Positions 16,104 through 24,553 of a DNA stretch of 64,000 bases are shown one piece after another (position 1 is the first letter of the stretch; the number at the start of each line of letters is the position of its first letter). Below the pieces are notes generated by a model, which saw only the letters and a program-made list of their open reading frames with translations, was not told the DNA's origin and did no database searches. Made by a program: the position numbers and the translations under genes. The stretch is from NCBI GenBank assembly GCA_963664365.1, contig OY761144.1:3332025-3396024 (forward strand), given 5' to 3'. Source of the DNA: VXRN01 sp963664365 (GTDB lineage Bacteria > Chloroflexota > Dehalococcoidia > Lucifugimonadales > UBA1123).

Positions 16104-18329
16104 ATGCGTACATCTATTGCACTGCGTTGGCTGGTGGTCGCCGTATCCGCGGCCATGCTGTTGGCATTTGCCGCGGCCTGTACCGAAACGGTGGAGGTGC
16201 CGGGCGAGACCGTCGTCGTCGAAAAGGTGGTGACCGAGACCATTGAGGTCCCCGGCGAGACCGTCGTCAAAGAGGTGGTCAAAGAGGTGCAGGTGCCCGG
16301 CGAGACCGTCGTCGTCGAGAAAGTGGTCAGGGAGACCGTCGAGGTGCCCGGTGAGACCGTCGTGGTCGAGAAAGAGGTCGTCAGGACCGTCGAGGTGCCC
16401 GGCGAGACTGTAACCGTCGAGGTGGTCAAGGAGGTGATGGTACCCGGCGAGACCGTCGTCGTGGAGAAGGAGGTCGTCAGGACCGTCGAGGTGCCCGGCG
16501 AGACCGTTGTGGTGGAGAAGCAGGTGCCTGTGGAGGTGGTCAAAGAGGTCCCGATACAGGTCGTCAAGACCGTCGAGATTCCCGGGCCTGTACGGGAAGT
16601 GGTGAAAGAGGTGCCGGGGAAGAAGTACGTGACCGACCCCGTCCATGGAAGGGTGTACACCGCGCCGGAGTACGGCGGCACGATTACCTTCGCCAGACAG
16701 AACGACAATAGCCAACGCGGCATCGACCACTATGGCAGGGGCGACACGGGTATGACCTCTCCCGTCAATGAGAAGGTGTCGAAGGCGAACTGGGTGCTGG
16801 ACAGGAGTCTGTTCCCCTGGGCCGGAGGCGGCTTGACGCCGACATTTGCCCTGACAGGCGGCCTGGCCGAGAGCTGGGAGTGGACCGACGACCGGACCCT
16901 CGTGTTCAATATCCGCCCGGGCGTTAAGTGGCACAACAGGGCGCCGATGAACGGTCGCGCTCTGACCGCCGCCGACGTCGCGTTCACCTATCAACGCCTT
17001 ATCGGAAACATTGTGGCAGGGAACGAGTTCAGCGAGGCCGATCCTTCCCCCATAGTGGGATCCCTCGGAGCCTTTCCATGGGAGTCTATCGAGGCCACCG
17101 ACGACAGCACGCTCGTGATGAAGTTTAGTTCGCCGGCGCCCTTCGTCACCCTGGAGAACATCCTGGACTACCACTTCGTGGGCGTTCAGGCGCCTGAAAT
17201 AATCCGGGAAAAGGGCGGCATCAAGGACTGGAGGGAAGACCTGATTGGCACCGGTCCATTCACAATGACCGAATGGACCTTTGGCGAAAACTTCGCATAT
17301 GAGAAGAACCCAGACTACTGGGCCATGGACCCTAAGTACCCAGAAAACCCCCTTCCGTATATCGACACCCTGAGGGGTCTTGTCATCACCGATGGCGCCA
17401 CGCGCCAAGCCGGCCTGCGCACAGCGAAGATCGACTACGTAGGTCAACCCGGCACCACACAGATGCAGAATATCGACCAGGTGCTGAACCTCGCGAGGAC
17501 CAACCCCGAACTGGTGCTGTACGAGTGGTCGAACCGGTCCAACAATAGCTTTGTCCTGAACGGGACCAGGCCTCCCTTCGACGACATCAGGGTGCGCCGC
17601 GCCATGCAGATGGCGTTGAACCTCCCCGAGATGACCGCGGCCTATTTCTCGGGCTATGCGGACACGGAACCTCGGGGGCAGCTTGACAAGCAGTGGGCGA
17701 AGTCGGGTTATGTTGTCCCATACGAGGAGTGGCCCGAAGAGATCAAGGGATACTACACCTACAACAAGGAGGGCGCCGAAGCGCTGTTAGATGAAGCCGG
17801 CCTTGAACGAGGAGACGACGGCTACAGATTCGAGGTAGAGTTCTCGCACTTCGATCGCTGGCCTGTGGCCTGGTCGGAGTTCGCGGTCTCTTACTGGGAT
17901 AAGATCGGCGTAAAGATCAATCTCATTACACCGGCCGCGGCCGAACACAACGCCAAACTCCGGGCTCATGACTTTGGCATCGTTCCCACCGCTACCAGCA
18001 ACAGGGGTAACCCAATCTCCACCAGTCGACGGTTCTACTCGACGTTCAGAGGTAATATCTCCCATTCACACCCCGATTACGATGCCTGGTGGGAGAGGGT
18101 CCAGGTCTCCACCGACCACGATGAGATAAAGGACCTGCTCAAGAAGATGGACTGGATGGTAATAGAGCAGGCCTGGATAGTCTGGGGATCGCTCTCTCCG
18201 CTCTTTAACGCGGCGCAGCCGTGGATCATGGGCTATGCCGGTGAAGGTATGATGGGAGCCGGCATGCCGCATTCGATCTTCCAGTGGCTCTGGGTTGACA
18301 GCGAGCTGAAGACAGGAATGGGTCACTAG
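16104..18329 (+). CDS. peptide-type ABC transporter substrate-binding lipoprotein with VEVPGETV stalk, copy 2
   Basis: 741 residues from the ATG at 16104, which has AAGGAG 7 nt upstream; the open frame extends to 16047 but without a site. The order is lipoprotein signal (lipobox AAAC), a stalk of seven VEVPGETV units plus a last IPGPVREVVKEVPG unit, the linker YVTDPVHGRVYTAPEYGG, and an SBP_bac_5 domain. It is closely related to the next two binding proteins, including the shared KPSRPPFDDI-type hinge and the C-terminal YLWVDSELKTGMGH-like ending. It probably feeds the DppBC pair at 23.5-25.5 kb. It has its own promoter element and ends in hairpins. Confidence 0.9.
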   Translation: MRTSIALRWLVVAVSAAMLLAFAAACTETVEVPGETVVVEKVVTETIEVPGETVVKEVVKEVQVPGETVVVEKVVRETVEVPGETVVVEKEVVRTVEVPGETVTVEVVKEVMVPGETVVVEKEVVRTVEVPGETVVVEKQVPVEVVKEVPIQVVKTVEIPGPVREVVKEVPGKKYVTDPVHGRVYTAPEYGGTITFARQNDNSQRGIDHYGRGDTGMTSPVNEKVSKANWVLDRSLFPWAGGGLTPTFALTGGLAESWEWTDDRTLVFNIRPGVKWHNRAPMNGRALTAADVAFTYQRLIGNIVAGNEFSEADPSPIVGSLGAFPWESIEATDDSTLVMKFSSPAPFVTLENILDYHFVGVQAPEIIREKGGIKDWREDLIGTGPFTMTEWTFGENFAYEKNPDYWAMDPKYPENPLPYIDTLRGLVITDGATRQAGLRTAKIDYVGQPGTTQMQNIDQVLNLARTNPELVLYEWSNRSNNSFVLNGTRPPFDDIRVRRAMQMALNLPEMTAAYFSGYADTEPRGQLDKQWAKSGYVVPYEEWPEEIKGYYTYNKEGAEALLDEAGLERGDDGYRFEVEFSHFDRWPVAWSEFAVSYWDKIGVKINLITPAAAEHNAKLRAHDFGIVPTATSNRGNPISTSRRFYSTFRGNISHSHPDYDAWWERVQVSTDHDEIKDLLKKMDWMVIEQAWIVWGSLSPLFNAAQPWIMGYAGEGMMGAGMPHSIFQWLWVDSELKTGMGH

Positions 18330-18402
18330 GGGATTTCGCCCCTCGGGGCTGACCTCGGGAAGAATAGGGAGCCGGGAGGCATGGGCCTCCTGGCTCTAAT
18401 TG
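18328..18402 (+). terminator. paired hairpins after binding protein 2
   Basis: AGGGG-ATTTCG-CCCCT at the stop codon is followed at 18369-18397 by GAGCCGGGAGGC paired with GCCTCCTGGCTC, then TAATT. The second fits a weak intrinsic terminator or a processing/stabilising hairpin between genes. Confidence 0.6.
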
Positions 18403-18439
18403 CTCACAGGGAAGTTAGTAGATATAAGGAGAAAACGAG

Positions 18440-20662
18440 ATGCAATCATTTACTTCACTGCGCTGGCTGGCGCTTGCCATTTCTGCGGCAATGCTGTTGG
18501 CGTTCGCCGCGGCCTGCACCGAAACGGTTGAGGTGCCCGGCGAGACCGTGGTGGTCGAGAAGGTGGTGACCGAGACCATCGAGGTGCCCGGTGAGACCGT
18601 CGTCAAAGAGGTGGTCAAAGAGGTACAGGTGCCCGGTGAGACCGTCGTTGTCGAGAAGGTGGTAAGGGAGACCGTAGAGGTGCCCGGAGAGACCGTCGTC
18701 GTCGAGAAAGAGGTCGTCAAGACCGTCGAAGTCCCCGGCGAGACCGTCACCGTTGAGGTCGTCAAAGAGGTGATGGTCCCCGGCGAGACCGTCGTCGTCG
18801 AGAAAGAGGTCGTCAAGACCGTCGAGGTCCCCGGCGAGACCATCGTGGTCGAGAAGCAGGTGCCTGTGGAGGTGATCAAGGAGGTCCCGGTACACGTCAC
18901 CAAGACCGTCGAAGTCCCCGGACCGGATCGGATCGTGACGAAGGAAGTGCCGGGCAAGAAGTACGTGACCGACCCCGTCACCGGCAGGGTGTTCACCGCC
19001 CCGGAGTATGGCGGCACCATAACCTTCGCCAAGCAGAACGACTACAACAATCGCGGCGTCGACCTCTACGCCAGAGGCAACAGGGGCATGACCTCTCCGG
19101 TAATCGAGAAGATGTCGAAGGGTAACTGGGCGCTCGATAGGAACCTGTATTCCTTCAACACGGGGTTCGTAACGCCCGTATTTGCGCTGACTAATGCCCT
19201 GGCGGAGAGCTGGGAGCTGACCGACGACAGGACGTTCGTGTTCAAGGTTAGGCAAGGCGCCAAGTGGCACAACAATGCGCCGATGAACGGCAGAGCCGTA
19301 ACCGCCGCCGACATCGCTTTCAATTATCACCGCTGGATTGGAAACAAGCTGGCCGGGACCGAGTTCAGCGATGCCGATCCTTCTCCTACAGTGGGATCCC
19401 TCGGAGCTTTTCCGTGGGACTCGATCGAGGCTACCGATGACAGTACGCTCTTGATGAAGATGACTGAGCCGGCGCCCTTCATCGCCTTGCAGTGGATCCT
19501 GGACACCAATGGCTTTGGCATACAGGCGCCTGAGATAATCCGCGAAAAAGGCGGCATCAAGGACTGGCGAGACCTGATTGGCACCGGGCCTTTCGAGATG
19601 ACACAGTGGACCTTTGGCGAAAACTTCACCTACGAAAAGAACCCTGACTACTGGGACGTCGACCGCAAGTACCCCGAAAACGAAACTCCGTATATCGACA
19701 CCCTGAGGGGTCTGGTTATCGTGGACGGCGCGACACGCTTGGCCGGAATTCGAACGGCCAAGCTCGATTACATGGGTCATCCGGGCTCCAGTCAGATACA
19801 GAATATCGACCAAGCGTTGAGACTCGCGCGGACCAACCCCGAACTCGTGATGTGGGAATGGCAGGAGCGATCCAACAACAGTTTCAATCTAAACAAGTCC
19901 AGGCCGCCTTTTGACGACATCAGGGTGCGACGGGCCATGCAGATGGCGCTCGACCTCGATACGATGACCGCGGCCTACTTCTCGGGCTATGCGGACACGG
20001 AACCTCGGGGGCACCTCGACAAGCAGTGGGCGAATCTGGGTTATGTTGTCCCATACGACGAGTGGCCCGAAGAGATCAAGGGATACTACGCCTACAACAA
20101 GGAGGGCGCCGAAGCGCTCCTCGATGAAGCCGGCCTCGAACGAGGGGACGACGGCTATAGATTCGAGGTCGAGTTCTCGCACTTCGATCGCTGGCCCGTG
20201 GCATGGTCGGAGCTCGTAGTATCTTACTGGGATAAGATTGGCGTAAAGATCAATCTCATTACACCCGCCGCGGCCGAACACAACGCTAGGGCAAGGGCCG
20301 GCGACTTTGACATCGTTCCGACGGCAACGAGCAACAGGGCCGACCCGGTTATGAACGTGTGGCGGTTCGTTGGCGGTTCCCCCTGGAATCCCACGATTAG
20401 CCACCCGGACTACGACGCCTGGTGGGAGGCGGCCCAAGTGGCTACCACCGAGGATGAGATAAAAGAACTGGTCAAGCAGATGGACTGGATGATAATTGAG
20501 CAGTCCTGGATAGTCTGGGGCTCGCTTTCCCCAGTCTTCAACGTGTCTCAGCCGTGGATCATGGGGTACAATGGCGAAGGCGTATTTGGCGGATCCATGA
20601 ATCACGCCGTCTTCGAGTACCTCTGGGTTGACAGCGAACTGAAGGAGGGAATGGGGCACTAG
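18440..20662 (+). CDS. peptide-type ABC transporter substrate-binding lipoprotein with VEVPGETV stalk, copy 3
   Basis: 740 residues; AAGGAG lies 8 nt before the ATG. It has a lipobox AAAC and a stalk of seven VEVPGETV units. The SBP_bac_5 domain is highly similar to copies 2 and 4 along its whole length, while the pocket-lining segments differ (for example ALTNALAESWELTDDRTF instead of ALTGGLAESWEWTDDRTL). This pattern points to recent tandem duplication with diverging specificity. No promoter-like sequence is seen in the 110 bp upstream, so it probably depends on read-through from copy 2. Confidence 0.9.
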   Translation: MQSFTSLRWLALAISAAMLLAFAAACTETVEVPGETVVVEKVVTETIEVPGETVVKEVVKEVQVPGETVVVEKVVRETVEVPGETVVVEKEVVKTVEVPGETVTVEVVKEVMVPGETVVVEKEVVKTVEVPGETIVVEKQVPVEVIKEVPVHVTKTVEVPGPDRIVTKEVPGKKYVTDPVTGRVFTAPEYGGTITFAKQNDYNNRGVDLYARGNRGMTSPVIEKMSKGNWALDRNLYSFNTGFVTPVFALTNALAESWELTDDRTFVFKVRQGAKWHNNAPMNGRAVTAADIAFNYHRWIGNKLAGTEFSDADPSPTVGSLGAFPWDSIEATDDSTLLMKMTEPAPFIALQWILDTNGFGIQAPEIIREKGGIKDWRDLIGTGPFEMTQWTFGENFTYEKNPDYWDVDRKYPENETPYIDTLRGLVIVDGATRLAGIRTAKLDYMGHPGSSQIQNIDQALRLARTNPELVMWEWQERSNNSFNLNKSRPPFDDIRVRRAMQMALDLDTMTAAYFSGYADTEPRGHLDKQWANLGYVVPYDEWPEEIKGYYAYNKEGAEALLDEAGLERGDDGYRFEVEFSHFDRWPVAWSELVVSYWDKIGVKINLITPAAAEHNARARAGDFDIVPTATSNRADPVMNVWRFVGGSPWNPTISHPDYDAWWEAAQVATTEDEIKELVKQMDWMIIEQSWIVWGSLSPVFNVSQPWIMGYNGEGVFGGSMNHAVFEYLWVDSELKEGMGH

Positions 20663-20734
20663 GGGTTTCGGCCCCTAGTGGTTGACCTCCGAGGAAAAGG
20701 GGAGCCGGGATGTCCATGCCTCCCGGCCCCCTTT
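20657..20734 (+). terminator. paired hairpins after binding protein 3
   Basis: CACTAGGGG-TTTCGG-CCCCTAGTG (20657-20680) is a perfect 9-bp hairpin that includes the stop codon. A second one, GGGAGCCGGGA/TCCCGGCCCCC with CTTT, follows at 20699-20734 and looks like an intrinsic terminator. Confidence 0.7.
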
Positions 20735-20745
20735 ACTGTCTGCTT

Positions 20746-20859
20746 CGAACCTGTCCCGGATTAGTAGGCGCAGCACACGTGAGCGCGAAAATCCCCTCTC
20801 CCTTGGGAGAGGGTTAGGGTGAGGGTGATACGCCCGCCTACTAACTTGGGACAGTTTCG
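20746..20859. mobile_element. MITE-like element with about 25-bp imperfect terminal inverted repeats
   Basis: The left end CGAACCTGTCCCGGATTAG pairs with the right end CTAACTTGGGACAGTTTCG. The full repeats are 20746-20770 and 20835-20859 with about four mismatches. The core is CCCTCTCCCTTGGGAGAGGGTTAGGGTGAGGGTGA, written here as two adjoining parts. Related elements are at 1247, 45703, 56236 and 58865. Confidence 0.65.
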
Positions 20860-20869
20860 TCTGCCTTCC

Positions 20870-20955
20870 CCAACACTTGACGGGAAAGGATTCGAGGTGG
20901 TATAAACCCCTCAGCCCATCATAGGGTCGGTCTCGCCCCGTCGCGGATCTTCTGG
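20870..20955 (+). promoter_or_regulatory. promoter-bearing leader repeat (copy 4, upstream of binding protein 4)
   Basis: TTGACG 20877-20882, 18-bp spacer, TATAAA 20901-20906, followed by the conserved CATAGGGTCGGTCTCGCC tail. It is nearly the same as copy 3. Confidence 0.7.
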
Positions 20956-21003
20956 GCCCCGTTTCGTCGAGACGGGGACATACCTTGAGCTAAGGAGAGA
21001 AAT

Positions 21004-23226
21004 ATGCGCACATCTACCTCGCTGCGTTGGCTGGCGGTCGCCGTATCCGCGGCGATGCTGTTGGCGTTTGTCGCGGCCTGTACCGAGACCGTAGAGGTCC
21101 CCGGCGAGACCGTAGTCGTCGAGAAGGTCGTAACCGAGACCATCGAGGTCCCCGGCGAGACCGTAGTCCAAGAGGTCGTCAAAGAAGTGCAGGTGCCCGG
21201 CGAGACCGTCGTCGTTGAGAAGGTGGTAAGGGAGACCGTCGAGGTTCCCGGCGAGACCGTGGTGGTGGAGAAAGAGGTTGTCAGGACCGTGGAGGTTCCA
21301 GGCGAGACCGTCACCGTCGAGGTCGTCAAAGAGGTGATGGTGCCCGGCGAGACCGTCATCGTTGAGAAAGAGGTCGTCAAGACCGTCGAAGTGCCCGGCG
21401 AGACCATCGTGGTTGAGAAACAGGTGCCTGTGGAGGTGATCAAGGAGATCCCGGTACAGGTCACCAGGACCGTCGAGATCCCCGGACCGGAAACGGTCAA
21501 GACCGTCGAGGTGCCCGGGAAGAAGTACACCACAGACCCGGTCACAGGCAGGGTGTTCTCGGCGCCGGAGTATGGCGGGACGATAACCTTTGCCAAGTCG
21601 AACGACTACAACAATCGCGGCGTCGATCTCCCCAATTTGGGCAACAGGGGCATGACCTCTCCCATGATCGAGAAGTTGTCCGCCGCGAACTGGGCGCTGG
21701 ACAGGAGTCTGTTCCCCTGGGCCGGAGGAGGCATGACGCCCGTATTTGCCCTGACGGGCGGCCTGGCCGAGAGTTGGGAGTGGACCGACGACCGGACCCT
21801 CGTGTTCAAGATGCGCCCGGGCGTCAATTGGCACAACAGCGCGCCGATGAATGGGCGGGCCGTGACCGCCGCCGATGCCGCATTCTCTTATCATCGGATG
21901 CTTGGGAACAAGGTGGCAGGGACCGATTTCAGCGGTGACGATCCGGCGCCGGGGGCGCGCGACCTCGCGAATTTTCCGTGGGAGTCGATCGAGGCCACCG
22001 ATGACAGCACGCTCGTGATGAAGATGAGCCAGACAGCGCCTTTCATTGCGTTGCAGGTCATCTTGGACTACAACCAATTGGGCGTTCAGTCCCCAGAGAT
22101 AATCCGGGAGAAAGGAAGCATCGAGGACTGGAGGGACCTGGTTGGCACCGGGCCTTTCATGATGACCGAGTGGACCTTCGGCGAAAACTTCACCTACGAA
22201 AAGAACCCCGACTACTGGGGCGTCGACCACAAGTACCCCGAAAACCCGGTCCCGTACATCGACACCCTGAGGGGCCTCGTCATCGTGGAAGGGGCGTCAC
22301 GCCTGGCGGGGCTGCGCACGGGCAAGATCGATTACATAGGCCAGCCGGGCGCCTCTCAAATGCAGAGTATCGACCAGGCATTGAGCCTCGCGCGGACCAA
22401 CCCCGAGCTGTCGCAGTACGAATGGTCCAACCGCTCCAACAATAGCTTTAATCTAAACAAGTCCAGGCCGCCCTTCGACAACATCGACGTGCGCCGGGCG
22501 ATGCAGATGGCGTTGGACCTACCCACGATGACCGCGGCCTACTTCTCGGGTTACGCCGACACGACGCCTCGGGGAAATCTGGACATTCAGTGGGCGAATT
22601 CGGGATACACTACCCCATTCGACGAGTGGCCCGAAGAGCTCCAAGGATACTACACGTATAACCCGGAGGGCGCCGAAGCGCTACTCGATGCAGCCGGTTA
22701 TGAACGAGGGGAAGACGGCTATCGATTCAAGGTTGAGTTCTCGCACTTCGCTCGCTGGCCAGTGGCTTGGTCGGAGTTCGCTGTCTCCTACTGGGATGCC
22801 ATCGGGATCGACATCGACATGATAACTCCGTCCCAGGCGGAGCATAACGCCGCTCGAAGGGCCGGAAACTTTGACATCGTTCCGTTGCCTTCGAGCAACA
22901 AGGGTAACCCAATCTCCAATATGATCCGGTTCTATTCGACGTCTCCATGGAACCCCACTATCGGCCACCCGGACTACGACGCCTGGTGGGAGAGGATCCA
23001 AGTGTCAACCGACCCCGATGAGATCAAAGACCTGATCAAGAAGTTGGACTGGATGGTGATTGAGCAGTCCTGGTTAGTCTGGGGCTCTATATCGCCGCTC
23101 TTCAACATCACCCAGCCGTGGATACAGGGTTACGGTGGCGAAGGTATCATGGGCGCGGGCATGAACCACGCCGTCTTCCAGTACCTCTGGGTTGACAGCC
23201 AGTTGAAGGCGGGAATGGGTCACTAG
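21004..23226 (+). CDS. peptide-type ABC transporter substrate-binding lipoprotein with VEVPGETV stalk, copy 4
   Basis: 740 residues with AAGGAGAG before the ATG. The layout is the same as copies 2 and 3: lipobox AAAC, seven stalk units, a variable last unit (IPGPETVKTVEVPGKKYTT), then an SBP_bac_5 domain from about residue 195. It is closest to copy 2 in the WAGGGMTPVFALTGGLAESW segment. It has its own leader promoter and a hairpin after the stop. It directly precedes the second permease pair, about 300 bp downstream, so it is the best-placed partner of that channel. Confidence 0.9.
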   Translation: MRTSTSLRWLAVAVSAAMLLAFVAACTETVEVPGETVVVEKVVTETIEVPGETVVQEVVKEVQVPGETVVVEKVVRETVEVPGETVVVEKEVVRTVEVPGETVTVEVVKEVMVPGETVIVEKEVVKTVEVPGETIVVEKQVPVEVIKEIPVQVTRTVEIPGPETVKTVEVPGKKYTTDPVTGRVFSAPEYGGTITFAKSNDYNNRGVDLPNLGNRGMTSPMIEKLSAANWALDRSLFPWAGGGMTPVFALTGGLAESWEWTDDRTLVFKMRPGVNWHNSAPMNGRAVTAADAAFSYHRMLGNKVAGTDFSGDDPAPGARDLANFPWESIEATDDSTLVMKMSQTAPFIALQVILDYNQLGVQSPEIIREKGSIEDWRDLVGTGPFMMTEWTFGENFTYEKNPDYWGVDHKYPENPVPYIDTLRGLVIVEGASRLAGLRTGKIDYIGQPGASQMQSIDQALSLARTNPELSQYEWSNRSNNSFNLNKSRPPFDNIDVRRAMQMALDLPTMTAAYFSGYADTTPRGNLDIQWANSGYTTPFDEWPEELQGYYTYNPEGAEALLDAAGYERGEDGYRFKVEFSHFARWPVAWSEFAVSYWDAIGIDIDMITPSQAEHNAARRAGNFDIVPLPSSNKGNPISNMIRFYSTSPWNPTIGHPDYDAWWERIQVSTDPDEIKDLIKKLDWMVIEQSWLVWGSISPLFNITQPWIQGYGGEGIMGAGMNHAVFQYLWVDSQLKAGMGH

Positions 23227-23262
23227 GGGTCTCAACCCCCAGGCAGCCGAACTAAGTGAAAA

Positions 23263-23296
23263 GGGAGCCGAGAGACGTGAGCCTCCCGGCTCCCTT
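23263..23296 (+). terminator. probable terminator after binding protein 4
   Basis: GGGAGCCG pairs with CGGCTCCC around a 16-nt loop with further inner pairs, followed by TT. The layout is the same as after copies 2 and 3. Confidence 0.6.
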
Positions 23297-23352
23297 ACTC
23301 ATTGAATAGTCGCCCGTCAACACTGAAAACGACAGACCATGATCTGATCAAT

Positions 23353-23391
23353 CGACCATACACACTGTCAAACCGACCGTACACACTGTCA
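23353..23391. repeat. 18-bp direct repeat CGACCRTACACACTGTCA, two copies
   Basis: Copies at 23353-23370 and 23374-23391 differ at one base and are separated by 3 bp. They are followed by TCATTCCGAGCGAAGCGAGG, a word that looks like another dispersed repeat. No gene is seen in 23297-23525. Confidence 0.6.
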
Positions 23392-23525
23392 TTCCGAGCG
23401 AAGCGAGGAATCTAAATTCCCCATATACTCACCCAACTCCAAGGACACACCAACACATTCCCTACACCTTACTCCTTATCCCTAATGATGCCGGAAACAG
23501 CCAGCCCAATGAGGACGTATAGCAC

Positions 23526-24479
23526 ATGAGAGCCTATATAATCAGGCGGCTGTTGCTCGTACTCCCCACGCTGTTCATTCTGACCGTTCTGGTCTTTCTC
23601 TCCGTCCGCTTCATCCCCGGCGACGCGATCGACGTGCTGGTGTTGGAGTTGGAATACCAAATCGACGTCGACCGTGAAGCTATGGAGAAGCTCCTGGGAC
23701 TGGACGTGCCGGTCTGGGTCCAGTATGGACGCTGGATCAGAGGGATTCTTCTCGAAGGCACGCTTGGCACACCGCTCTTCGGCGCTCTAACCATAGAGGA
23801 CCGGATATTCCAGAGATTGCCTGTAACGATGCAGCTCGGCGCGATGGCCATAATAATCGGCCTGATAATCTCGTTGCCCATTGGCATCTACTCCGCCATG
23901 CGCCAGGATACCGCCACAGACTATGTGGCGCGCACCTTCGCCGTTATCGGCATGGCGACTCCCAACTTCTGGCTGGGGATCATGGTCATGATATTCCCCG
24001 CGATCTGGTGGGGATGGTCGCCTTCCATGGAGCTAATCCGATTCAACGAAGACCCGATCGCCAATCTCAAGATGTTCATAATTCCCGCCACCATTCTGGG
24101 GACGGCCGGCGCTTGCAGCACCATGCGAATGACGCGCACCATGATGCTCGAGGTTCTCAGGCAGGACTACATAAGGACGGCCTGGTCCAAGGGTCTGAGG
24201 GAGCGGGTGGTCGTTATGAGACACGCCGTCAAGAATGCTCTCATCCCGATAGCTACACTGGTGGGCATGGAACTGCCCATGCTGGTAAGCGGCTCGGTAA
24301 TCATGGAGAACATCTTCGTGATGCCGGGGTTGGGCGCACTTCTGCTGGATGCGCTCTCCAATAGGGACTACCCGATGGTCTCGGGAATAAACCTCTTCTT
24401 TGCCACGGTGGTTATATTCATCAATCTATTCGTCGACCTGCTTTATCCGTACCTGGACCCCAGGGTCCGATACAGCTAA
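23526..24479 (+). CDS. peptide/nickel-type ABC transporter permease, DppB-like (second pair)
   Basis: 317 residues, the usual DppB length. It has an N-terminal membrane segment (RRLLLVLPTLFILTVLVFL), the periplasmic FIPGDAIDVLVLELEYQ region, an EAA loop (RQDYIRTAWSKGLRERVVV), and a C-terminus LYPYLDPRVRYS. It is clearly related to the DppB-like protein at 3830 but in GC-rich codons matching the neighbourhood. With the DppC-like gene downstream it forms the channel for solutes delivered by binding proteins 2-4. GAGGA lies before the ATG. Confidence 0.92.
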   Translation: MRAYIIRRLLLVLPTLFILTVLVFLSVRFIPGDAIDVLVLELEYQIDVDREAMEKLLGLDVPVWVQYGRWIRGILLEGTLGTPLFGALTIEDRIFQRLPVTMQLGAMAIIIGLIISLPIGIYSAMRQDTATDYVARTFAVIGMATPNFWLGIMVMIFPAIWWGWSPSMELIRFNEDPIANLKMFIIPATILGTAGACSTMRMTRTMMLEVLRQDYIRTAWSKGLRERVVVMRHAVKNALIPIATLVGMELPMLVSGSVIMENIFVMPGLGALLLDALSNRDYPMVSGINLFFATVVIFINLFVDLLYPYLDPRVRYS

Positions 24480-24486
24480 ACATGAA

Positions 24487-24530
24487 AGCCCCCTCTCCCT
24501 TGACGGGAGAGGGTTGGGGTGAGGGTGACA
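24487..24530. repeat. CCCTCTCCCTTGACGGGAGAGGG core between two permease genes
   Basis: A dispersed palindromic core with the usual TTGGGGTGAGGGTGA tail, lying between dppB- and dppC-like genes. It creates an artificial open N-terminal extension of the downstream gene. Confidence 0.7.
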
Positions 24531-24553
24531 AGAACCCCCGGAGTGGTCGGAAT

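Noticed and set aside
16190..16600. Regular repeats resembling a CRISPR array (also in the other three stalks)
   Set aside because: Units are 45-51 bp with no unique spacers, they are translated in frame as protein repeats, and no cas genes are present.
16025..17447. Long open frames opposite the VEVPGETV stalk coding sequence (also near 5.9-6.6, 18.4-19.8 and 20.9-22.2 kb), reading STTTVSPGTSTV-type repeats
   Set aside because: They arise because a repeat whose length is a multiple of three keeps other frames open. They have no lipobox, no ribosome site and no known domain, and lie antisense to well-supported genes.
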